In this document: in pieces, positions 1 through 12,042 of the stretch
Position numbering within the stretch: the stretch's first letter is position 1
Layout: every line of letters begins with the position of its first letter
Source of the DNA: Liolophura sinensis
Lineage: Eukaryota > Mollusca > Polyplacophora > Chitonida > Chitonidae
Assembly: GCF_032854445.1 (NCBI RefSeq)
Contig: NC_088303.1
Location: 16,933,501-16,997,500, forward strand
Direction: 5' to 3'
DNA: 64,000 bases
The notes under the pieces: model-generated
Told to the model about the DNA's origin: nothing
Database searches by the model: none
Seen by the model: the letters and a program-made list of their open reading frames with translations, nothing else
Translations under genes and position numbers: made by a program

Positions 1-95
1 ACAGTCTAACTAGTGAGAGCTAGAACTCAACCCACAACCTCACTGGGCCTGATAGTTACAGTGTGCCAGCAAAGCACCCTGGTTAATACACAAAC
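1..95 (-). mobile_element. SINE family C fragment at window edge
   Basis: GAGCTAGAACTCAACCCACA and CTCACTGGGCCTGATAGTTA match the corresponding part of copies at 3580 and 15745. Truncated by the window. Confidence 0.55.
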
Positions 96-520
96 ATTTG
101 AAAATATGAAGTAAGATTCAGCATACACAGAACTGAAAACTATGTGTAAAAATACTTTTTTAAAAATGTTGAAAGGCATTCAAATAACTGAATACTATGG
201 TGGGCTTTATGAGCGTTACTGATGGTATCTAGGAACTTCCTGATGTGCACCAGATGGAATGAATTTTTGGAAACATTATTTCAGCAAACTTTTACTCTTA
301 GGTAAACAGAGCTCACTACTCAGCATCATGAGTAGAGTGGGGTAAACTCCCTGTGACATCAGAGCTCCTAACCTATGATAGTATGGTCCATAAAGCCCAC
401 CTTAGAATTCAAATGTTTGAGTGCTTTGGCCCTTTTTACAAAAATCTAAACAAATAAATGAAACTATATTTGTGCATAGTTTTTAGTGGTCTGTTTAGTG
501 ATCTCCACTTCCATTTCTGA

Positions 521-891
521 GTGAGTGAGTGACTGAGTGCTTGGGGTTTAACGTCGTGCTCAACAATTTTTCAGTCATATGACGACGAAGGAATCATTAG
601 GGAGCATGTACGTGTAATGTGCCTCCTTGTTGCAGGACGGATTTCCACCGCTCTTTTATCTAGTGCTGCTTCACTGAGATGACTTACCAAAGGCAAGTAA
701 GCCGCCCTGATCAAGCCATTATACTGATACGGGTCAACCAGTCGTTGCACTATCCCCTTCATGCTGAACGCCAAGCGAGGAAGTTACAACTTCCTTTTTC
801 AAAGTCTTAGGTGTGACTCGATCAAGGACTGATCCTGGATCTACCGGTCCCTAAGCAGACGCTCTACCAACTGTGCTATCCGAGCTGGTCA
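521..891 (-). mobile_element. SINE family A, near full-length, flanked by target-site duplication
   Basis: On the minus strand it reads tRNA-like head (TTGGTAGAGCGTCTGC), body, then tail TTGAGCACGACGTTAAACCCCAAG with (ACTC) repeats. Flanks TCCATTTCTGA (510-520) and TCCATTTTTGA (892-902) are an 11-bp duplication with one mismatch, as expected for LINE-driven insertion. It lies downstream of the last visible RPP40 exon, presumably in the next intron. Confidence 0.88.
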
Positions 892-943
892 TCCATTTTT
901 GAAGGTCTTTTCCTTCAAAGGTGATTAAACATATAAAACTTAC

Positions 944-3900
944 ATGTTACAGTTACAGCTGATATAACCTAGCCACTCATACAGGTCTGTCACACCGCAA
1001 CATTCTTCCTGGGTCTCTGTCTGACAGCTGTCAATCACAGGCACTTCAATGTTTTTATGAGTCTTCCATGTCTGTTTCAGATTCAGCTGTTTATAGTCAA
1101 AGCCTTTCTTCTCGAAGTACACAGCTATGGAACTGGAACAGACACTTGAGTCTAAAATTGAAGAGTATTCGACTACAAAGCCCAAAGTCAAATAACTTAG
1201 TGTCATGCCTTGTAAATACTGTTAGATATGGTTTTTAAGTAGTTTTAGCTGCTGTATCAGAAGTTTCAAGGAAATCTTTGGAGAAATATGCTGAATATGT
1301 TGCAGATTCAACACTCACTGAAGAAATGTTACCTGGAATGACATAACAGGAAACAGCATGTATGAATACCACACTCTACATTAAATCAGTTTTTTGATTT
1401 ATTTATTTATTTATTTGATTGGTGTTTTCCACCGTACTCAAGAATATTTCACTTATACAACGGCGGCCAGCGTTATGTGGAAACTGGACAAAGTCTGAGG
1501 GAAACCCATGACCATCTGCAGGTTGCTGCCAGATCTTTCCATGTACAGTTAGAGAGGAAGTCAGCATAGGCTGGACTTGAACTCATAGTGACCACCTTTG
1601 TAAGAGGATCCAGGGTCATCGTGCCGCACTAGCACACTAACCACCCCAAAATAAGTTTTTGAATCACAAAATCGAGTAATTGTTGCCTTCACTACTGCCT
1701 ACCTTTTGGGATCCACATTACCAAAAAGCTGAAGCACAGTGGAAAATTTTCTTCTAGGCACCTTTTGACCCTCTGGTAATTCTTCTTCAAAGGTGTGAAA
1801 TATGGCTGTGTCAAGTCTATTTCAACAACTGCACAAAGACAAATTTCAAAAAAATTTTAACCATACTATTGACAGTTATAATGTACAAATGCTGAAATGT
1901 CTTCAACTACATGTACTTCAGGGTAAGCATCATTGTACAGGGATACCCAATTCTACATGTTCATGGGCTGCTTATCATGATAAAAAAATATCCAGAATAC
2001 ATTAGCAACAGATTGCCGCTTCTAGTATTAAGATTTTACCATATTTTCCTGGCCTTTTCCCTCCATATATAGAAGGCTTCCCTTCTAAGCCTAGCTGTTC
2101 ATATGTATCCTTAGTCAAGTGTAGAAGAAGATGACCTAAAGTAATAGAAAAACACAAGTCATTTGGTAGTAAGGGACAGACTAATGGGGCATAATCCAGT
2201 GGGACCAAGGGAGATAACTTGGAGTGATAGGCGAGAGCATTAACTTGCCTAATTCTTACACTGCTCTGCTAGCTCAAAAGATATGTATAATATCATCTAA
2301 GGAATTAAAAATACAAGTCTCTGAAATGACCTTTGTCATGCAATAGATCTGGATACCGAGGAAGTGTTTCACAAGAATAGATGCAATACAAGACAACTTG
2401 AAATTGAATGCAATAGTTCACAAATTTTTCTTGCATGCACAACATGAAACAAGTTTTAACAACAAAATTATTTGAGAAATGTTTTTAGAACGTGAAGACA
2501 ATTTAGCCCGTTGTTATAAAGTAAAGACTATTACCGCCTGTTTAATACCTGACGGTAGAAGGGCAACACAATCTTCAGAGTCTATTCGTGTTCCGTGAGA
2601 TATCACAAACACATCGCCTGCAAACAGAAATATAAAATATTAATTAAAATCTCTGCCAAATGAGGGTATATTTTCCCTGCCTTTATTTGTCTCTGTGTCT
2701 GTAAATCAGTGATCAGTGGAAAAAGGTCCTCAGGGATATGGAAGAAATTTTGTGCACAGTCTGACCTTTGTCTATGGACCACTCTGTTAAAGTTTGGTGG
2801 AGCAAGATCTAGATCCAGGAAATGTTAAACAAGTCTTCAGGCATGGCAGAAATGTAGAGTTGCATTGTCTGTAACGTAGGAATTTCTATATCTAGCTACG
2901 TTTGCAGTGTCAGAGTACCTTCTGGCTCAAATAAAAGACAACATTAGACCAAATGTACATGTATATATGCATCAATAAAGTATACCATATATGCTCTTTT
3001 TGACTTTTTAACACAACAATATTATTCTACAGTCACAAATCTCACTTAAGGAAGTAAATTAGTGTCTCTGAAGTCTTCACCCTTTACAGTCAACTTGTTA
3101 CTAACCTGTACAGCCTTACGAGTAGTCTCTTACTCTCAAATGACTATAGCCATCAAGGCCTCAAACACAATGGAGACAAGGGAATGAAGTATATATACAA
3201 TTTAACTCAATCTACCTTTTTTAACAAATGCTTCAATGAACTCCTTATCAATGAGCATGGTGACTGGCAGATCTGGGATAAAGTAAGCTTTCTCTGCACA
3301 CAGATGACTCAGTATGACGGCAGGCACACGATCACACCCAGGCAGTACCAGGCTGACCTACACATAGTTATATTACATACTAAACACTTGTAAAACTCCT
3401 TTCCACATCTTGCAAAGCATACTCCTTACAGCAAATGTGTCACTCCCTATGTTCACATTACTGCCACTGCTAGACTGGTTTGACCTTTGGGGCCCATACG
3501 TTAGCACATGCTTGTTTAGACTGTTGTCCTCACTTGGAGCTATTTAATCAGCATTCATTAATAACAATGTTTCATGAAACCAGAGTGCCCAGGGTAAACC
3601 ACCGATCTACGCCAGGTAGCCGACAAACCTCTTGATCAAAATCCACAGGCAAAATAGAGGGAGCAGGATTCAAACACGTAACCTCACTGATCAGAAGCCT
3701 GATAGTTACAGCAAGCCAGCACTTTAACCATCGTAGCCATCAAAGCCCTTATGACAAAATAGGGGAGTTTCGAGATTGAACTCTTTTACAGGTGAAGGTA
3801 AAAGATGTGACATGTCGGAAATGTTAGGTTCCTTTTGATATTACATGTGCTATAAAATGGGTGTCACAAAAACAGATTCAGAGTAGGCTTACAATGGGGA

Positions 3901-5743
3901 AAACTGCATGGGGAGCTGTGAGCATTTGTAAACCTATGAAATTGCCGAAGGAAAGGGAAGCCACATGGTCTTCTCTGGCATTCAAAAATGGTGAACGATA
4001 ATTATATGTCAACAAAAGTGGCCTCATATTTTGGTAAGTCGCATGACACAGCAGAACTTTTTTTTTATTACCACTGCTGGACAAAAAAGTTCAGCTTTGT
4101 TGTTCAGGCATAAACATCAGAGCGTGCTGCATTTAAAAACCTGATGCAGTTACCCATCCTTGTTTAATGTGTCTGTTGAGGATGACAGCTCTACAATGGG
4201 TCACAAATATTAACATTCCCAAGAATTAATCGCAGACCATATGCGGCCTTGGTAATTACAAATCTACATAGACAGATGAAAGCAACTGGTAATTTCTGTC
4301 TAGTATATGTATTCACACTGCTAAGGCAACTGCATCAGATTTTTTAGGGTATCCTCATGTGGCATTTGTCAAAAAATATGCGTATCTGTATTTGACTGTA
4401 GCTTTGTTTTTCTTTTATACAGCACAACAACCAACCCATCAAAATACTCCGCTGAACACACAGAATATACAGACCATATCAAGACTATACATGAATTAAA
4501 TCCTTTTTCAATACATGTCATTATCTTGTATGACAATGGTATGGACAAGAATGTTCAGAGCTTTCTAATTTTAAACTAAATGAGTGAGTGAGTGCTTGGG
4601 GTTTAACGTCGTACTCAATTTTTCAGTCATATGACGACGAAGGAATCCTTAGGGTGCATGTACGTGTAATGTGCCTCCTTGTAGCAGGATGGATTTCCAC
4701 CGCTCTTTTATCTAGTGCTGCTTCACTGAGATGACTTACCGAAGGCAAGTGAGCCGCACCACCCGAGCCATTATACTGATACGGGTCAACCAGTCGTTGC
4801 ACTATCCCCTTTATGCTGAATGCCAAGCGAGGAAGTTACAACTTCCTTTTTTAAAGTCTTAGGTGTGACTCAATCAAGGATTGATCCTGGATCTACCGGT
4901 CCCAAAGCGGACGCTCTACCAACTGTGTTAAACTAAATGATGCATGCATAAAAATGCAGACTATGACACAAAACAAGCCTTGTGCAACCCTGCAGGGCAC
5001 CCTATCCACACTTTTGGACATTTCCGACAAAAACCATGTCAAATTAATGACCCAAAGTTTAAGGTCTGTGGTGGTTACATTTCTTTACTAATACAAAGAG
5101 ATATGTATGTTTTAGTCCATGCCACTGTCTTGAACATAATTAGATTAATCTTAATTGCGAGTGGTTTTATATATGTTGTAAACATTCACTGTTTGATAAT
5201 TATTTTGAGCCTAAATTCCACTTGCTGATATCTGACATCAGAAGAGCCTTAAATGGACTCAATCTGAGGGTCTGAAGTCAAAGGGGCTCTCTGTCTCATT
5301 CCTGGGTGCATTAGGATTTCAAAACGTATGTGGTTACAGTGTAGGGCAGTAGTAAAGACTAGTTTGATGCTCTTGTTAGTCAATAAGCCCCTGCTCAGAT
5401 GTTCATTCTCGATAGCTGGTTCCTCAATGAACTGATGTTACCCCACCAGGGGACAGCAACCTCAGCGTAAAATCTCCCCAATGCAGTAAATACCAGGCAA
5501 ACAGAGTGTGGGTAACACTTTGTTGTTGTTGTCAAGAGAGTGATATAAACACACACACCAAAAAAAACAGAATCTGCTAATAGGAGAAAGAAAATCAAAA
5601 CCCGACAATGAGCCCTAACTAACCGCATAGTTAAAATAATGTTCTTCTATCACTTTTCGGTGTCGACTTTTCTCATTACTAAAAGAAGAGCCTTCACAAA
5701 CTAATTTCCCCAATTTTGACACGTGCGTGTAGGGCGCTGCCAT
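944..5743 (-). CDS. RPP40: RPP40, ribonuclease P/MRP protein subunit p40 (partial, C-terminus beyond window)
   Basis: Coding exons, in transcript order on the minus strand: 5743-5624, 3357-3216, 2617-2549, 2135-2040, 1828-1703 and 1151-944. All have GT-AG borders and the phases agree at every junction. Together they encode 253 residues plus two bases. The conceptual protein matches vertebrate RPP40 collinearly: an N-terminal VCEGSSFSNEKSRHR block (human VCEKSNFGNHKSRHR), VSLVLPGCDR, IDSEDCVALLPSG, LTKDTYEQLGLEGKPS, an EIDL...NFPLCFSFLVMW block, and DLYEWLG (human ELFDWLG). Human RPP40 is about 363 residues, so roughly 110 C-terminal residues are missing and should lie left of position 1; I found no further exon at 1-943. 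Family knowledge: RPP40 is a nuclear protein of RNase P (tRNA 5' maturation) and RNase MRP (rRNA processing). The start ATG at 5743 gives the N-terminus MAAPYTHVSK. The homology assignment is from memory of the human sequence but extends across all six exons. Confidence 0.9.
1399..1647 (-). mobile_element. SINE family B, near full-length
   Basis: On the minus strand it has a head with GTGAGTTCAAGTCC-type B box, a GGTTTCCCTCAGACTTTGTCC region and the tail TTGAGTACGGTGGAAAACACCAATC followed by AAAT repeats. The flanks resemble an imperfect duplication (AAATCAGTTTTTTGA / AAATAAGTTTTTGAA). It is in RPP40 intron 5. Confidence 0.85.
3580..3755 (-). mobile_element. SINE family C, partial
   Basis: Contains AGGATTCAAACACGTAACCT (B-box-like on the minus strand) and GATCAGAAGCCTGATAGTTA, shared with 15895-15960. 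RPP40 intron 1. Confidence 0.6.
4584..4927 (-). mobile_element. SINE family A, full-length with perfect 13-bp target-site duplication
   Basis: Same family and orientation as the copy at 521, in RPP40 intron 1. The flanks TTAAACTAAATGA at 4571-4583 and 4928-4940 are identical, so the insertion is fairly young and its borders are well defined. Confidence 0.93.
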
Positions 5744-5921
5744 ATTGTTTTAATGTTTTGGATTTTTTTTTTTCAAATCATGTTAAAACTACCACAATAT
5801 TCTTACAGGGTTTAATTGTTGTTGGAAATATGTTGTTTACATCACTAAGGTTAAATTTTTATTAAGTGCGGAACACCTTATGTTACTGCGGTACGCGAAC
5901 TTCCGGGTTTTCAGTTGTCAA
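5744..5921. promoter_or_regulatory. Putative bidirectional promoter, RPP40 / ATMIN
   Basis: This is the short interval between the RPP40 start codon (minus strand, 5743) and the region where the ATMIN transcript probably begins. It contains ACTTCCGG at 5899-5906, matching the ETS/GABP consensus common in housekeeping bidirectional promoters, beside CpG-containing GCGGTACGCGAAC. No TATA box is evident. The function is inferred from divergent gene order and the motif only. The 5' end of ATMIN is not proven. Confidence 0.45.
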
Positions 5922-7631
5922 TGGATCTGAATGATCGAATGCTTCAAATGTCATGTTTACTGAACGAGATGGCCGATGAGTTGAGAATCTTCAGGGTTTG
6001 TTTATGCAGTTTTTGTAGAAGAATGTTTCATAGAATTTACGTGTATGTTATTTTCAGGAATAGCCCGAAACACACGTCTCAAGACAGCGGGCTGTCAACT
6101 TCTTGCACTCATTGCCGTTTGGCTGGAATGCTTAGACCAGTTCTCAAACCACCACACGATCACTTAGGCCGAGGCCGTTCGTGCGGTCGTTATTGACGTC
6201 AACTTAGCTGCTGTCTACAAATTGCTTCAAATGCGTGTTTTTCAGAGCCCTGTCTTTAAATTAGGCTGACACGGAAAGCAGACCTTCTACTTGGTCTACA
6301 TGTAGCATTGTAAGTAGTTGCTTGCAATCCGAGAAGTGTAAATCTGAACTCCAGATTTTCGGGTAGCCCTACTACCAGTACTACTACTCCATTTAGATGG
6401 ACTTAGTGGCTGCATGCTACTTTAATATTCTGACATTCATGGTGACAGTTTTACCGATATGATCCATCTAAATGGACGAAGTCTGGGTTTAGTGTGTATG
6501 TCACGGAGGGTTTGGCATCAGTTCATTGAAGAATCTGCTTTTCACATTGAGTCTGATAAGCAGGTCAAGAACAAACAGATTGACACACCATGCACATCCG
6601 CGCATGTGGCATTTTACTCAGGCTAACACTCTTTACTCGAAGCAAACATGCAGGTACGGCATTGAAAATAATGTCTGAATAACATGGGAGTTAGTAGAAA
6701 ACTTTCCTTCTCACCTTTGGCCTCGTAGATCAATAAGGTTCACAATTTACAGATGCTGTGCAGATTGTTCTGTTGTCTAACATTCTATAATTTCTGGTTA
6801 TTATCAGACATAGTTCTCAGAATATCGCCCAGTGACTTCATGATGATCATTTCCCTATATCTGTTATCTTTCACCTCGTTTTCTGCTTGCTTCTGCCTCA
6901 GTCAGGCAAATTAAGTGCCAGCAGTATCCTTGACTGAACAAAATTTTGCAAAACCTAACATTAGAGCAATCTTGGACAGTCTGAAAACTGTCTAGAACTG
7001 CCATACTGATACTAATGTGGTGCTTTACATTTTGGCTTGGCATGTCTGAGTGCCATGCATCTGGAAATAAGAAACACAACATGATTGGCTAAGCTATAGA
7101 GGCTACAAATCACTATGGAATTCAGAACATTCAGCAGTTATGTTATCAGTTCCACTGATAGATTGATTTAAACAGCATACTGAGGCTATCTGGATGGATG
7201 ACATGTTGCAGAGCTCAGTAAATGAAGTTATTCATTAAAGAGATGGTTTCACCATTGTTGAGGAGCTATCTGGGGTTGAGTGCTTGCCTTTCAATCACAC
7301 AAAGTACAGGGTGATACCCAGCCAACTGTCTTGGACAAGATATTTGTCTATTGTTGATGCTCTCTTTGTTTGTTTTATAAGGAGACATAATTGTGATATG
7401 ACCAATATATTGTAGAAAGTGACATTGAACCACAAACAATTGACCAAGATTTGAGATATTTTGTTCATTTGTATTCATGCATGATGTTATTCTAAAGATT
7501 AAATTTGTTTTCTTGTTATGTTACAGAATTTGTTAGATCTTAAGGTGTAAACAGTATGAAGTTTATATGAATACTAAGAATCGCCAAGCTGAGGAACACC
7601 TGATCTTAGAGGGTATTGTCAGTTTACCACA

Positions 7632-10600
7632 ATGAACAATAATGTGATCCACATAGTCCCTGAAGAAGCCATTTTGCTGGATGTGAGGAGTAAATTCCCC
7701 TGTACTGTGGAGGGCTGTGACAAAACCCTGTCTAACTATGGAGCTCTCAGAATGCATCTGGTCAAGACGCACAAACATTACCAGGTAGGCATTATTGTCA
7801 GCAGTGCTCACACAGTGGTTATAGGCACTGTTGATAGAGATCTTCTATTATCTTGTGTACTGCATGAATTGATACAGCACTAACATCTATATACATGTGA
7901 CTGGCCCTGATAGCACAGTTGGTAGAGCGTCCGCTTCAGGGACAGTAGATCCAGGGTCATATTCTGGGTTAGTTCACACCTAAGACCTTAAAAAGAGGAA
8001 GTTGTAATGTAAGATTAAGTGTCTGTGGTGTACTTCATTCACATCAAATGATCTAATGAAAATAAATTTTCTAAGTATGGTGTATTTCTTTGACTTCAAA
8101 ATATCAGCCATTATTAAGAGGGTGTAGTCCCTGTTGTTTTCTATGTGTAAGACAGATTAGAAAAAGTAGGTCTTGTTGGTTTGCATAACTGCTACCTAGT
8201 ATCTAAAGTTAAGGAACTAGTTTCCCCTGGACTCTGCTCGGTTTCCTCCCACCATAATGATGGCCGCTGTCGTATGAGTGAAATATTCTTGAGTATGGCG
8301 TAAAACAATCAAATGAATGAATTAGGGAACAAACAAACAACAAAGAAATAGACATATACAAGTTGTTTTCTTTCCAGATTGTTAATTTACTTTCCTTTAC
8401 TTAATAGTAACTACATGGGGCAAATAAATTTTTATAGGCTTTGAATATTTTATGTGATATTTATTATTTCTTTCCATCATATTACATATTTAAAATCCAG
8501 GTAATCAGAAACAAGTGTTTCATGTTAAGAACACATTTGTGATTGGTCAGGTAAATCAAGTTACCAAATTGTATGCTTGTGCAGAATGAGGAAGACCGTG
8601 CCCTGGGGTTGAAGTTGAAGAGAGTGGACAAGACAACATACCTATACCACTGCCCTGTGAAATCCTGTCCTAAACACAAGTACAATGGGCAGGCCAACTC
8701 CTACTTCACATCCATGAAGCTGCTCAAACAGGTACGTTAATACTGTTATCATCATGATAATTACCATCATTGCAGAGTTGCATGTACTTCCAGGATTAAT
8801 GTCCCAGGCACACCTAGGTTGATGGTATAAAAGCTGAGTACTTTCATACAAAGTGAAAATTCTTGAGTGTGGCCTTAAACACCAATAAGTCAATCAATCA
8901 ATTCTAGATCAAATGTAACTTCAAATCTGAGCTCTGTGTAAGACGTTTTATCAGAGGTAGACATTTGAATAATAAGGATAAAAAAATAGCTACATCTACC
9001 AATCCAGATGTGTGTACATTAGACTCCTTTTATTTAATTCTATCAAGATTAATACATTTTAAATGCCAAGAAAATAAACACACTGATGTTTTTGAGGTAC
9101 ATAATTTTACTTACTTTCATAAGTACCTGTCATTTATTGGTATTATCCCATGAATAAGTGGGCATTTTATGCTGACTGTAGAATATTATCTTGCAAAATC
9201 AGTGTCCATAAAGATATTTTATGTGTTGACATTGTTTGAAAAGTCCCTTTGTGTCAGAGCTGGTAGAATGAATATGGTTTTCAATTCCGAGTGTGGAATG
9301 TTATTGTTTACATTACATTATGGAAAGTTGGCTGATGAAATAAATACCTTCATTGAAAAACATATTTGTTTGGTATGTTCTCGTCACTCTTGGAATCTTT
9401 TCTTTTTTTGTTAATGGAAAACTTTACTGTTTAAACAGCACTATGGCAAGCTCCATGCCGAGAAGAAGTTCAGGTGTGAGAAATGTGGGCGTGGGTTTGG
9501 TCTGGAGAGAGACAAACGCCGCCATGAGGAAACCTGTGGCTTCTTACTGCAGTGCAATACCTGTCAATGTCCCTATTCCACTGTGGAGGCCATGCTGACA
9601 CACTGCAGGCGGAAGAACCATGACCCACCTGAGGAATGTGTTAGCAAAAAGAAGATTAAGGAAAGGTGTGTAGAATAGGGTACTACATATACACAATCTT
9701 CATATGCTAAATCTCAAAACCCATGTGCAATGAATGTATTAATTCAATTAAATTGAACGCTGAGGTCTATTTTCAATAATTTCTGATATTTACCTTTCTC
9801 AACGTTTAATCACTGAATTGAAAAATCCAGTCAGTTCTTTCTGCAAAGAAGTCGCCCTTTAAATCCACTCTCAGACAGCAGCACATGCGAGTCGGTGGTG
9901 ATGTGCCATCAAGTCATGCTTATTCATTCATTCCTTTTTGTTTCAGGGAGGGGAAAGCAAAGAAGAATCTGTCAGTGGATCAAGACAGGACCAAAGCAAC
10001 ACCAAGTATTATCTTCATCAACATGCTGCCTACTCAGAGTGATGTCCCAGGTAACACCACCCCAGGGGCAAGCACCTTTAGACACATCCTCCCCAAACCC
10101 AGTCTCCAGAAAACCGTGCCTTACACGACTGTTACCATGGCCAATGGTCAGTTTCTGGTCACCCAGGAGAACCTGGAACCCAGACAGAATGTGGACACAC
10201 AGACAGACAGACGCCTCACAGAACAAGGCACCAGCATAGCCACTGATCTCTTTTGCGCAGCAGCTGTGAGACACGCAAAGGATGCAGAGGCTATGATTTC
10301 ACCTGGGAGAAGAGATGCTGAGGTTTCAGTGAGCCCTAGGAACAGAGAAATAGGCACAAGTATGACAGATTTATGTGCAGTGGATTATATAAAGAACCAT
10401 CAATCTATAGATGGGTGTCGACAAATTTCAGATCTATCTAATAATAACGTGTCAGGTATAAATAACCGACCCAATCAGCAAGATAACTATAATGTGCAAT
10501 ACAACCCTATCAGTAGTTCATTTATAGACTCAGGGCATAATAACAGCCAGTCTCCATTTGGCATGAGCCCAGGAGATTCTGTGTGTTCTACTAAAGGTAT

Positions 10601-12042
10601 GCAGACATTAATGAGCTTACCTCTCAGATCTGAGTTATCTATAGCTGTGGCAGAAACACAGACCCCAGGGGATTATATTCTCAAACAGGCTATGGCCAGC
10701 GCTCACATTTCTCTAGCTAAAGAGTCTAAAGGCTCACAGGTGTCACCTAGAGCAAAGATCAGAGGCCATGCAGGTGGTATAGCTGTTAACTCACAGAGCT
10801 GTCAGACGTCACGGTTGAGTGAACATCACAAGTCCCCCAAGAGGAAGAGACATAGGAAGTGTGCCAGTGGGGACTGCGCAGTTAATAACAGGAACAAAAG
10901 TTTGTCATGGAAGGGTGACAGAGTTAGTAACAGATCTCAGGCCAGTTCTAACTACCTGGCCAGTCTCTCAGCAGGTGAATCTGTGGGGTCATCTAGTCAA
11001 GGGTTGTTAACAGGTGTGTTGAGTCATGCAGGTAACAGTTGTCTCGTTAGAGGAGCAGGTAACAACGTAGGTGTACGTACACGTCATTTATCTTCCACAG
11101 CCAGCACAACCACCACCATGTTGATTGACGGTCCTCATAATGAGGATATACCTGGTAGTTTAGCAGAGTTTGACGACCTAACTGACCACCAGACACAGAC
11201 TATAGACATCTTTGAGAATCTAAATGCCGCAGCAGCCAGCATTTCTACACAGACTCCACAAAGTTACCTGGCTCAGCCTAACGAGATAGGGACACAGCCA
11301 GAGGGGGCTAACTTACAGCACAGTCACACACAGACATTTGTCTCTGCCTTCACTGCCCATGCTGAACAGGTCAGATCCTTTGAGGGAGCTTTGGAGAACC
11401 CTGTCTTGTCTGCACAGCTGAAGACTTTTGAGGGAGCAGGGAAAACCTTAGGGTATGCTAGTCAGACAAGGCTACCAGGTCGGTCGACTCTGAACCCCGT
11501 CTTAGCTGGACAGACGAGTGATGACGACGAGTCCGTACCTGACACCTTCGAGACAAGTTGTGGTACAGGTGCTGCTCTGTCAGATTTCTCTGAAGTTGAC
11601 GTTCAGCCCAGAATAACCTTCACAAATTCTGATGTCCAAACATCTGCCACAGACCTGCTAAATCTGCTGGACATGGGGGTTCAGGCAGACAGTGGGCCAG
11701 GGACAACCATCCAGACCCAGACTGATGTGGATGAGATGTGGGGAGCTCTTCTGTCACAACATGGAGACTCAAACAGCCAGCGACCTCTTTCTCCAAGACC
11801 TGGAATTCTCTGACATCCAGATTCAGACTAACCTTGACCTGGAGTGTTTAGAGGACAGCTCCAGTACAGTGGAAACCCAGACCATGTGGCACTCTGCAGC
11901 TGCGGGAAGTGCCAGGGAACTGTCAGATATGCAGACGCAGACACTGTTTCCTACCAACCCTAACTTTGACCCTGATCTCACAGATTCTCACACCCAGACC
12001 CCGTGGGAGGATATCACCTCACTTATCCTGCAGGATCTATAA
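7632..12042 (+). CDS. ATMIN: ATMIN/ASCIZ homologue: C2H2 zinc fingers plus multiple LC8-binding TQT motifs, with an apparent frameshift
   Basis: Coding exons 7632-7784, 8585-8731, 9439-9665 and 9947-12042; GT-AG borders and phases agree. The start is fixed by an in-frame TGA at 7590 upstream of the first ATG. A noncoding acceptor at 7526 implies an upstream 5' UTR exon. Zinc fingers: residues C24/C29/H42/H47, C74/C79/H101/H106, C113/C116/H129/C133 and a fourth with C139/C142 and H155/H161. The rest is a Ser/Thr/Gln-rich tail with about ten canonical TQT motifs (for example DTQTD, QTQTI, HTQTF, ETQTM). Zinc fingers followed by a TQT cluster is the signature of ASCIZ/ATMIN, a nuclear transcription factor that binds and regulates dynein light chain LC8 (DYNLL1) and interacts with ATM. 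The main frame stops at 11813. The last 94 codons, with four canonical TQT motifs, continue in the +1 frame from about 11761 to the stop at 12040-12042. With one base corrected the protein is about 873 residues (human 823). Confidence 0.88.
7900..8009 (+). mobile_element. SINE family A, 3'-truncated head
   Basis: TAGCACAGTTGGTAGAGCGT (A-box-like) and the GATCCAGGGTCAT region match the family A head through AAGAGGAAGTTGTAA, then the similarity stops. It lies in ATMIN intron 1. It is not a functional tRNA gene, because no acceptor stem closes. Confidence 0.8.
8195..8325 (+). mobile_element. SINE family B, 5'-truncated
   Basis: Retains GGACTCTGCTCGGTTTCCTC, the CACCATAATGATGGCC block and the TTGAGTATGGCGTAAAAC tail. 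ATMIN intron 1. Confidence 0.8.
8800..8915 (+). mobile_element. SINE family B, decayed 3' fragment
   Basis: Only the tail GTGAAAATTCTTGAGTGTGG and CTTAAACACCAATAAG is clearly recognisable. ATMIN intron 2. Confidence 0.55.

Noticed and set aside
571-774. 67-codon minus-strand frame (also 4623-4826 minus and 36360-36563 plus)
   Set aside because: All three lie inside SINE family A copies, so they are repeat sequence rather than host genes; kept only as a finding about the element.
5915-6196. 93-codon plus-strand frame near the RPP40/ATMIN promoter as a gene
   Set aside because: No family resemblance beyond the first 25 codons of unknown value; cannot splice in frame to ATMIN. Retained only as a possible upstream ORF.
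7900-7975. Possible tRNA gene (AGTTGGTAGAGCGT with a B-box-like word)
   Set aside because: It is the head of SINE family A; no acceptor stem or anticodon arm closes, and the sequence continues into the SINE body.
11745-11775. Programmed +1 ribosomal frameshifting in ATMIN
   Set aside because: No slippery codon pair typical of +1 sites or stalling stop lies at the switch, and a second gene in the window has a similar one-base defect, so an assembly error is more likely.
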